This document shows, in pieces, positions 1-5,778 of a DNA stretch of 5,778 nucleotides (positions within the stretch are counted from its first letter, which is position 1; every line of letters starts with the position of its first letter). Below the pieces are notes generated by a model. The model had not been told where the DNA came from, ran no database searches, and worked only from the letters and a program-made list of their open reading frames with translations. The position numbers were made by a program, and so were the translations under genes. Origin of the DNA: Opitutia bacterium UBA957 (lineage in GTDB: Bacteria; Verrucomicrobiota; Verrucomicrobiia; Opitutales; UBA953); the NCBI GenBank assembly GCA_002293065.1, contig DBCN01000055.1, forward strand, positions 8,913-14,690, given 5' to 3'.

Positions 1-1088
1 GGGATGTTGAACGTCACTTCGATGAGGAAGGCCCCGGTCAGGAAGAAGCCGAGGTTGTGTCCGAACGTCGCCGCGATGGGGATCAAGGAATTCCGCAGGG
101 CATGGACATAGACGATGCGGTTGAAGCCCACGCCTTTGGCGCGAGCGGTGCGGACGTAGTCGGAGCCGAGGTTTTCGAGGAGGCCGTTGCGGGTGAACAA
201 CGTCAGGGCCGTGAAGGAACCAATGGTCATGCAGGCCAGCGGCAGCACGGTGTGCTGGAGCCGTCCGCCCCAAGTGAGGCTATCCCAGGCGAAGCCCTTG
301 GTCGGGAACCAGCCAAGCTGGAAGCAGAGGACCTGCAACAAGGCCACGGCGAGGATATAGCCTGGAATTGAATAGAGGATGAACAGGGCCTGTGAACTGA
401 GCGTATCAAACCAGCTGTCGCGCTTGAGTGCCTTGATGACGCCCAGCGGGAGGGAGACCCCGTAAGCGATGACCATCGTCCAGAACCCAAACCAGAGGGA
501 GAGCGGCAAACGCGACTTGATTTCATCCCAGACTGGCTTGTCGGAGTCCGTCGAGGTGCCGAGGTTCAGTTGCAATACGCCCGAGACCGAAGGGTGGAAG
601 GCGACGATGCGCATGGCCTTGTCGGGATCGTCGGGCAGGGGGGCGGGCTCGGCTTTCCAGCCGGTCCGGAGACTCCCGTCGACGTTGCGTACGGTCAAGG
701 TGTTGCCCTCGGCGGTCACCTTGATCTTCACCGAGCCGCCGGGCTTGGTCTCGTCGGCCACCTCCAGTTGCGCGATGCCTTGGGCGTCCAGTCGCGCCGT
801 GGCTTGCAGGGCCGGGCCGGGCCAGACGCCGAGCCAAATGGCATAAGCTTCTACGAGAGGTCGGTCGAAGCCATACCGACGCTTGAGGTTGTCGAGCTCT
901 TCGGGGGAGGCCGGACCCGTGGGGCGTGCCTTCCCGCTGCCGCGTTTCTGGTCGGCCTGTTGCCGTTCGGCCATGGCTTGTTCGATGGGGCCGCCGGGTA
1001 CGAAGCGCGTGAAGCAGAACGCCACGAAAGTAATCCCGATGAAGGTCAAGGGGAGGAGCAGCAACCGTCTGAGGACGTAGTCGCGCAT
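1..1088 (-). CDS. YejB/DppB-family ABC transporter permease (C-terminus beyond window)
   Basis: Inner-membrane permease subunit of a peptide-type ABC importer. It would pair with a second permease and ATPase subunits to pass oligopeptide-like substrates into the cytoplasm. The reading frame is open from an ATG at 1088 to the left edge (362 full codons). Residues 5-27 form the first membrane helix, followed by PGGPIEQA (31-38) and RYGFDRP (71-77), both closely resembling E. coli YejB. Further hydrophobic segments lie at about 194-217, 233-256 and 280-298. The EAA loop that docks on the ATPase is at 310-338 (DYVRTARAKG, then HALRNSLIP). FLIEVTFN (354-361) also matches YejB. Residues about 90-173 are an insertion absent from YejB as I recall it. 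By comparison with YejB about 60 residues are missing, so the full protein should be near 420 residues. The start is fixed by a good Shine-Dalgarno sequence. Family assignment is strong. The substrate (general peptides or a microcin C-like compound) is not determinable. Confidence 0.93.
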   Translation of the reverse strand, partial: MRDYVLRRLLLLPLTFIGITFVAFCFTRFVPGGPIEQAMAERQQADQKRGSGKARPTGPASPEELDNLKRRYGFDRPLVEAYAIWLGVWPGPALQATARLDAQGIAQLEVADETKPGGSVKIKVTAEGNTLTVRNVDGSLRTGWKAEPAPLPDDPDKAMRIVAFHPSVSGVLQLNLGTSTDSDKPVWDEIKSRLPLSLWFGFWTMVIAYGVSLPLGVIKALKRDSWFDTLSSQALFILYSIPGYILAVALLQVLCFQLGWFPTKGFAWDSLTWGGRLQHTVLPLACMTIGSFTALTLFTRNGLLENLGSDYVRTARAKGVGFNRIVYVHALRNSLIPIAATFGHNLGFFLTGAFLIEVTFNI

Positions 1089-1181
1089 GAGGGTAGCTCC
1101 TTAAGGCAACGTCTAGAGGAGAGGGGTCAACCCGAAAGGACTCGGCTTGCCCTGCGGCCCGGGGGTGCCTATGGGTGAGAC
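1089..1181. promoter_or_regulatory. Divergent intergenic region (permease / aas)
   Basis: This 93-bp spacer separates the 5' ends of two divergent genes, so it should hold the promoters of both; that is inference from layout. Towards the aas-like gene, a weak pair TTGCCC (1147-1152) and TATGGG (1170-1175) has 17-bp spacing and ends 6 nt before the GTG start. Towards the permease, TTGACC (1125-1130, minus strand) is a possible -35, but I find no matching -10. No operator-like inverted repeat of convincing length is visible. Confidence 0.4.
1097..1102 (-). promoter_or_regulatory. Ribosome binding site of the permease gene
   Basis: On the minus strand AAGGAG lies 8 nt upstream of the ATG at 1088. 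This is near-ideal Shine-Dalgarno sequence and spacing, and it decides the start of the permease. The two plus-strand genes have nothing comparable. Confidence 0.8.
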
Positions 1182-3488
1182 GTGTCCGTACCCCAGTTCC
1201 TGCTTCTCATGCTCGGTCTCGCTCTATTGGCGCCGGGCTTATTCCTCCTTCTCTATCTTTGGCGCGGGTTTCGCCGCGACGCCTCGATGAGTTGGGGGTA
1301 CTGCTTGATGCAGACGATTTGCTGGTGTTTCGTCCGGGTCTTCTATCGCGTGGAAGTCCGTGGGCTGGAGAACCTACCGAAGACGGGCGGTGCGTTGATT
1401 GTTTGCAACCACGTTTCCTACGTCGATGTGGTGGTGCTCGGCGTGCTCTGCCCGCGGCCGATCCGTTTCCTCTCCTGGGAGGGCTTCGAGCGCAATCCGA
1501 TCTTGAGCAAGTTGACCCGCCTGATGCGGACCATTCCGGTCGCCGAAGAGAAGGCCAAGGATGCGATCCAGAAGTCGGCCGACGCCCTCAAGGACGGTGA
1601 GCTCGTCTGCATCTTTCCCGAGGGTAGTCTGACGCGTAACGGCGGGGTCTTGCCGTTGCGTCGCGGCTTCGAGTTGATCGCGCGTCGCGCCAACGTGCCG
1701 ATCGTGCCGGTCGCCATGGATGGCTTATGGGGCTCCATCTTCAGTCACCTGGGCGGTAAGTCCTTCTTCAAGTGGCCGAAGCATTTTCCCCGGCCGATCG
1801 CCGCCGTATTCGGGACGCCTTTCCCTTCTTCGGAGCATGCCCAGACCCGCTTGCGCTTGCTGCAATTGACCGCCGAAGCATTCGCCCTGCGACCCTCGCT
1901 GCGGGGCCATCTGGCGCGGGAGGTGGTCGTGGGCTTGGCGGCCAAAGGTGGCAAGCCGGCGCTCATCGATCGCACCGGCGCACGGCGGGAATTTTCCGGC
2001 GCGCTTTTGTTGTCCCTCGGCTGGGTCATGGCCAAGCGCCTGCGGGCGGCGACACCCGCCCGCCGCGTCGCCATCGTCTTGCCGCCGGGCGTCGCCGCCG
2101 CCGTCGCCAACCTGGCGTGCGTCTTGGCCGGCAAGATCCCCGTCAACCTGAACTTCACGCTCGGTCGTGAGCAGGTGCTGTCGTGCTTGCAACGTGCGGA
2201 GGTGGATCTGGTCATCACCGCCGAAGCCTTCAAGGTGAAGTTGGCCGAGAAGTTCCCCGACTTCCCATGGGGCGACCGGGTGCTGGACATCGCCACTGAA
2301 CTGCAGTCGTTGCCCCGCTGGCAGGTCGCTTGGCGCATGGCTTTGGTGCGGGCCTTGCCCGCGCGCTGGATTCCGCTCCTCGTGGGAGCGCCCTCGCGGG
2401 GCGGCGATGACGAAGCGGCGTTGTTGTTCACGAGCGGAAGTTCCGGGGAGCCGAAGGGCGTCATCCTATCCCACCGCAATATTTTGGCCAACCTGCGCCA
2501 AATCGAGGACGCTGATATCTTGCCTTCGTCGGCCGTCTTGCTTTCCAGCCTGCCGGTCTTCCATAGCTTTGGCTTCACCGTGGGTCTCTGGTATTGCCTC
2601 TCGCGTGACGGTACGCTGGTCACCTTGCCGTCGCCGCTCGACACGAACGGCGCCATCAAGGCCATCAAGGAAGAACATGTCACGGTCACGGTGGGCACGC
2701 CGACCTTCCTCCGTCCTTACCTGCGTCGTGCCACCGCGGACGACCTCAAATCCCTGGAATGGGCCGTCGTGGGTGCGGAGAAGCTGCCCGATGACTTGGC
2801 CACGGGTTTCACGGAGCAACTGCAGACGCCGATGCTCGAGGGCTACGGCATCACGGAGACGAGTCCGGTGCTCGCGGTCAATGTCCCCGACAAGGCCGAA
2901 GACGAAGCCCCTAACGGCATCTGGACGGGTAATGTCCGTGGCTCCGTCGGGCGCCCCGTGATCGGCGTCGCTGTCCGTTTCGTGGATGTCGAAACCGGAG
3001 CGGAAGTGCCGCCGGGGCAGGTGGGCTTGTTGGAAGTCCGCGGCGCCAATGTTTTCATGGGCTATCTCGGTGATCCTGACCGGACGGCCGAGGCGAAGGT
3101 CGACGGTTGGTACCGCACCGGCGATTTGGCGCGCTTGGACGATGACGGCTTCTTGCATCTGGCGGGCCGCCTGTCGCGCTTCTCCAAGATCGGGGGCGAG
3201 ATGGTGCCGCATGGAACGGTCGAGCAGGCCTTGCTCAAAGCCTTGAACCTGCAAGCGGCCTCGGAAGTCTTGCTGGCGGTTTCCGCCGTCAGCGACCCCG
3301 CCAAGGGCGAGCAACTGGTGGTCCTGCACTCGGTCGACCTGGATCCCGACGCGGTGCGGGCCGCGCTGGCGGCCGAAGGCTTGGCGAACCTGTGGATCCC
3401 CAAGGTGTTCAAGAAAGTACCCGGCATCCCGATTTTGGGCACGGGCAAGCTGGATTTGAACAAGCTGCGCCAACTGGCACAGGGTTGA
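1182..3488 (+). CDS. aas: Bifunctional acyltransferase / acyl-[ACP] synthetase (Aas type)
   Basis: Predicted lysophospholipid-repair enzyme. The C-terminal domain uses ATP to activate a fatty acid and load it on acyl carrier protein, and the N-terminal domain transfers it to 2-acyl-glycerophosphoethanolamine at the inner membrane. Residues 5-27 are one membrane helix followed by basic RGFRR, placing the enzyme in the cytoplasm. The PlsC domain shows NHVSYVD (76-82, the HX4D catalytic pair H77/D82), FPEGS (145-149) and VPIVPVAM (172-179). The adenylation domain shows the P-loop FTSGSSGEPKG (416-426), EGYGITET (553-560), YRTGD (644-648), GRLSRFSKIGGE (662-673) and the catalytic lysine in ILGTGK (751-756). 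Blocks such as HSFGFTVGL and GAEKLP match E. coli Aas (719 residues). No LplT/MFS transporter domain is fused. GTG at 1182 is the earliest possible start (in-frame stop at 1176-1178) and keeps the whole membrane helix. An ATG at 1209 would cut it, and no clear Shine-Dalgarno exists. The exact acceptor lipid is inferred from the family. Confidence 0.92.
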   Translation: MSVPQFLLLMLGLALLAPGLFLLLYLWRGFRRDASMSWGYCLMQTICWCFVRVFYRVEVRGLENLPKTGGALIVCNHVSYVDVVVLGVLCPRPIRFLSWEGFERNPILSKLTRLMRTIPVAEEKAKDAIQKSADALKDGELVCIFPEGSLTRNGGVLPLRRGFELIARRANVPIVPVAMDGLWGSIFSHLGGKSFFKWPKHFPRPIAAVFGTPFPSSEHAQTRLRLLQLTAEAFALRPSLRGHLAREVVVGLAAKGGKPALIDRTGARREFSGALLLSLGWVMAKRLRAATPARRVAIVLPPGVAAAVANLACVLAGKIPVNLNFTLGREQVLSCLQRAEVDLVITAEAFKVKLAEKFPDFPWGDRVLDIATELQSLPRWQVAWRMALVRALPARWIPLLVGAPSRGGDDEAALLFTSGSSGEPKGVILSHRNILANLRQIEDADILPSSAVLLSSLPVFHSFGFTVGLWYCLSRDGTLVTLPSPLDTNGAIKAIKEEHVTVTVGTPTFLRPYLRRATADDLKSLEWAVVGAEKLPDDLATGFTEQLQTPMLEGYGITETSPVLAVNVPDKAEDEAPNGIWTGNVRGSVGRPVIGVAVRFVDVETGAEVPPGQVGLLEVRGANVFMGYLGDPDRTAEAKVDGWYRTGDLARLDDDGFLHLAGRLSRFSKIGGEMVPHGTVEQALLKALNLQAASEVLLAVSAVSDPAKGEQLVVLHSVDLDPDAVRAALAAEGLANLWIPKVFKKVPGIPILGTGKLDLNKLRQLAQG

Positions 3489-3504
3489 CGCGGTTTTGGC
3501 TCGC

Positions 3505-3534
3505 TTGTGGCTTAGGGTAGGGGTGTCCTATTTT
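3505..3534 (+). promoter_or_regulatory. Weak sigma70-like promoter candidate before the phosphorylase gene
   Basis: TTGTGG (3505-3510) and TATTTT (3529-3534) are 18 bp apart within the 53-bp gap between the aas-like gene and the phosphorylase. They match the -35 consensus at three of six positions and the -10 at four of six. Transcription would begin around 3541-3542, at the ATG itself, implying a leaderless message. The gap holds no recognisable terminator, so read-through from the upstream gene is equally possible. A match this weak can arise by chance. Confidence 0.2.
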
Positions 3535-3541
3535 ACCGCTC

Positions 3542-5778
3542 ATGCCTAAGAAGAAGAAGCCTGCCCTCAAGTCCGCTGCTCGTCGACCGGTCAAGCCGGC
3601 CCCGAAGGCCAAGGCGGTTACCAAAACAGCTGTGAAGAAGCCAGCGCCGGTCGCGTCGGCTGCCCCGGTACCGTCGGTCGCCGCGTTCCGCGAAGCGATT
3701 CTCCGGCACCTGAAAAGCACCTTCGCGCGGGATCCGATCACGGCCACGCGCAATGATTGGTGGTCGGCGACCTGCATGGCCGCCCGCGACCAGATGTTGG
3801 AGCGTTACATCGCGACGCAGTCGGTGCACGCCTCCGAGAACGTCCGCCGCGTCTATTACCTCTCCTTGGAATACCTGATGGGGCGCGTCCTCTCCAACAA
3901 CCTCGTGAACCTCGGCCTGCGCGAGGTCGCGGGGGCCGCCTTGAAGAGCCTCGGGCAGGACCTGGAGACGGTGACGGAAGAAGAGGCCGACATGGGCCTC
4001 GGCAACGGCGGCCTCGGCCGCCTCGCCGCCTGCTTCTTGGATTCGCTGGCGACGTTGGATATCCCGGCCGTCGGTTACGGCATCCATTACGAGTTCGGTT
4101 TGTTCCGCCAGACCTTCGTCCAGGGCCGCCAGGTCGAGGTCGCCGACGCCTGGTTGGCGAACAACAACCCATGGCTGATCCGTCGCCCTAATTTCCGCGT
4201 GCGCGTGCCGCTTTACGGACGGGTGCAGCACAACGTCGACGACCGCGGCAACCATCGCGCCGAGTTGCTCGAGACCCGTGACCTCATCGGCGTGCCGTGG
4301 GACATCCCCATCGCCGGCTTCGCCGCCAGCAGCGTCAACTTCCTCCGCCTCTGGGAATCCAAGGCGACGACGGAATTCGACTTCCGCGCCTTCGACCGCG
4401 GCGGCTATGTGGAAGCCGTCCGCGACCGCGATGCCAGCGAGACGATCTCGAAGGTGCTCTACCCGAACGACAGCACCGAAAGCGGCAAGGAACTGCGCTT
4501 GGTCCAGCAGATCTTCTTCGTCTCGTGCTCGCTGCAGGACATCCTGCGTCGGCACCTGCGCCTGAACCCTGATTTCACGAACCTGCCGGCGAAGGTCGCC
4601 GTGCAGCTCAACGATACGCACCCGTCCATCTCGGTCGCCGAGATGATGCGCCTGCTCATCGACGTCGAGCGCCTCAGCTGGGATGACGCTTGGTCCGTGT
4701 GCACCCGCGTCTTCAGCTACACCAACCACACCTTGCTGCCCGAAGCGCTGGAAACGTGGTCCGTGCCGCTCTTCGAGAAGGTCCTCCCGCGCCACCTCGA
4801 GATCATCTACGAGATCAACCGCCGCCACCTGCGCGACGTCGACGACCGTTGGCCCGGCGACGACGCCAAGAAGGAGGAGCTTTCCATCATCCAGGAAGGC
4901 TCCGTCAAGCGCGTGCGCATGGCCCACTTGGCCGTGGTCGGTTCGCACCACGTGAATGGCGTCGCGGAACTGCATACCCGGCTCTTGCGCGCCCATCTCT
5001 TCCCCGGGTTCGATGCCCTTTGGCCGAATAAGTTCATCAACGTGACCAATGGCGTGACCCCCCGGCGCTGGATTCGGGGCTGCAATCAGCCGCTGGCGGC
5101 CTTGTGCGATGAAGTGGCGGGGCTGGGTTGGGAGAAGCAGCTGAGCCAGCTGCGGGCCTTGGATGCCTTGGCCGACAAGCCGGCTTTCCAGGACCGCTTC
5201 TTGGCGATCAAGCGGGCGAACAAGGTCAAGTTGGCGGCGCGCATCAAGGAACTCGTCGGGGTCGAAGTCTCGCCAGACGCCTTGTTCGACGTGCAGATCA
5301 AGCGTCTCCACGAGTATAAGCGCCAGCACCTGAACCTGCTGCATATCCTGCACCTCTACCGGAAGATCCTCAACAATCCCGACGCGCAGGTGCAGCCGCG
5401 CGTCTGCATCTTCGGCGCGAAGGCCGCCCCCGGTTACGCCTTGGCCAAGCACATCATCCATGCGATCAACCGCATCGGTGCGGTCATCAACAACGACCCG
5501 CGGGTGCGCGGCTTGCTCAAGGTCGTCTTCCTGCCCGACTATCGCGTCTCGCTCGCCGAGCAGATCATCCCGGCGGCGGACTTGTCCGAGCAGATTTCGA
5601 CGGCGGGCAAGGAAGCCTCCGGCACCGGTAACATGAAGCTCGCCCTCAACGGGGCCGTCACCATCGGCACCTTGGACGGTGCGAACGTCGAGATCCACGA
5701 AGAAGTGGGCGACGAAAACATCTTCATCTTCGGCCTCCAGGTCGAAGAAGTCGCCGAGCTCTACGCCCGCGGCTATTC
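3542..5778 (+). CDS. glgP: Glycogen/maltodextrin phosphorylase (C-terminus beyond window)
   Basis: Cytoplasmic PLP-dependent GT35 enzyme that phosphorolyses alpha-1,4-glucan from the non-reducing end, giving glucose-1-phosphate. The frame is open from ATG 3542 to the right edge (745 full codons); about 70-80 residues should be missing. Residues 1-47 are a basic Lys/Ala/Pro-rich tail, and the phosphorylase fold starts near F49. Family signatures follow in the expected order: YYLSLEYLMGR, GLGNGGLGR (152-160), LNDTHPS (356-362), TNHTLLPEAL with H396 (rabbit H377), KRLHEYKRQ (587-595, rabbit K568/R569/K574) and KEASGTGNMK with the PLP-binding lysine K699. No active-site replacement is seen, so it should be active. 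The regulated animal Ser14 region cannot be matched in the tail. The upstream aas-like gene ends 53 bp away on the same strand. Shine-Dalgarno support for the ATG is weak (a G-rich run about 16 nt upstream). Codon preference changes around 4940-5250. Glycogen and maltodextrin phosphorylases cannot be separated by sequence alone. Confidence 0.95.
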   Translation, partial: MPKKKKPALKSAARRPVKPAPKAKAVTKTAVKKPAPVASAAPVPSVAAFREAILRHLKSTFARDPITATRNDWWSATCMAARDQMLERYIATQSVHASENVRRVYYLSLEYLMGRVLSNNLVNLGLREVAGAALKSLGQDLETVTEEEADMGLGNGGLGRLAACFLDSLATLDIPAVGYGIHYEFGLFRQTFVQGRQVEVADAWLANNNPWLIRRPNFRVRVPLYGRVQHNVDDRGNHRAELLETRDLIGVPWDIPIAGFAASSVNFLRLWESKATTEFDFRAFDRGGYVEAVRDRDASETISKVLYPNDSTESGKELRLVQQIFFVSCSLQDILRRHLRLNPDFTNLPAKVAVQLNDTHPSISVAEMMRLLIDVERLSWDDAWSVCTRVFSYTNHTLLPEALETWSVPLFEKVLPRHLEIIYEINRRHLRDVDDRWPGDDAKKEELSIIQEGSVKRVRMAHLAVVGSHHVNGVAELHTRLLRAHLFPGFDALWPNKFINVTNGVTPRRWIRGCNQPLAALCDEVAGLGWEKQLSQLRALDALADKPAFQDRFLAIKRANKVKLAARIKELVGVEVSPDALFDVQIKRLHEYKRQHLNLLHILHLYRKILNNPDAQVQPRVCIFGAKAAPGYALAKHIIHAINRIGAVINNDPRVRGLLKVVFLPDYRVSLAEQIIPAADLSEQISTAGKEASGTGNMKLALNGAVTIGTLDGANVEIHEEVGDENIFIFGLQVEEVAELYARGY

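Noticed and set aside
1099..1106. CCTTAAGG 8-bp palindrome in the divergent spacer, considered as an operator
   Set aside because: It is short, isolated and overlaps the permease Shine-Dalgarno (AAGGAG), which explains most of it.
1125..1130. TTGACC on the minus strand as a -35 box for the permease
   Set aside because: No acceptable -10 hexamer lies 16-19 bp downstream, and any such element would overlap the Shine-Dalgarno.
570..1178. Open frame of 202 codons on the plus strand, opposite the permease
   Set aside because: The minus strand here encodes the permease continuously with YejB-like motifs at both ends. The plus-strand product looks like no known protein.
2466..3473. Open frame of 335 codons on the minus strand, opposite the adenylation domain of the aas-like gene
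   Set aside because: It is the shadow of a well-supported coding region, is Gln/Arg/Asp-rich, and has no recognisable motif.
3489..3541. Search for a transcription terminator between the aas-like gene and the phosphorylase
   Set aside because: The only inverted repeat noticed (GCGGT ... ACCGC) has 5-bp arms about 40 bp apart and no following T-run fitting a terminator.
3533..5698. Very long open frame of about 720 codons on the minus strand, opposite the phosphorylase gene
   Set aside because: The opposite strand encodes an unmistakable phosphorylase with all motifs. The antisense translation is low-complexity Asp/Val/Arg/Gly/Gln-rich with no recognisable domain, which is typical of stop-poor antisense frames in GC-rich genes.

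Overview
The window is GC-rich, densely coding DNA from what looks like a Gram-negative bacterium. It holds three genes: an inner-membrane peptide-type ABC permease, an Aas-type phospholipid repair enzyme, and a glycogen/maltodextrin phosphorylase. The taxon cannot be fixed from this stretch. High GC, frequent TTG leucine codons and a Lys/Ala/Pro-rich protein tail make me lean towards Verrucomicrobiota (Opitutae-like), but that is a guess.

Layout. Positions 1-1088 on the minus strand carry the first 362 complete codons of a YejB/DppB-family permease whose C-terminus lies beyond the left edge. A 93-bp divergent spacer (1089-1181) separates it from an uninterrupted plus-strand gene (1182-3488) for a 768-residue protein. 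That protein has an N-terminal membrane helix, a PlsC-type acyltransferase domain and an AMP-forming acyl-activating domain, the Aas architecture. After 53 bp, a second plus-strand gene (3542 to the right edge) encodes a glycogen phosphorylase. It is cut off about 47 residues after the PLP-binding lysine motif. Both edge genes are incomplete only because the window ends.

How the genes relate. The permease should belong to a peptide or peptide-like uptake system whose other subunits would lie to the left, outside the window. Aas re-acylates lysophospholipids at the inner membrane. The phosphorylase releases glucose-1-phosphate from storage glucan in the cytoplasm. Aas and the phosphorylase share a strand with a short gap and could be co-transcribed, but no pathway link is evident. 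A weak promoter-like sequence lies directly in front of the phosphorylase.

This is mainly an ordinary chromosomal housekeeping region. I see no mobile element, CRISPR array, RNA gene, defence system or convincing new system. The points worth a second look are an insertion of about 84 residues in the periplasmic loop of the permease, a highly basic N-terminal tail on the phosphorylase, possible leaderless starts for the two plus-strand genes, and a local change of codon preference inside the phosphorylase gene.
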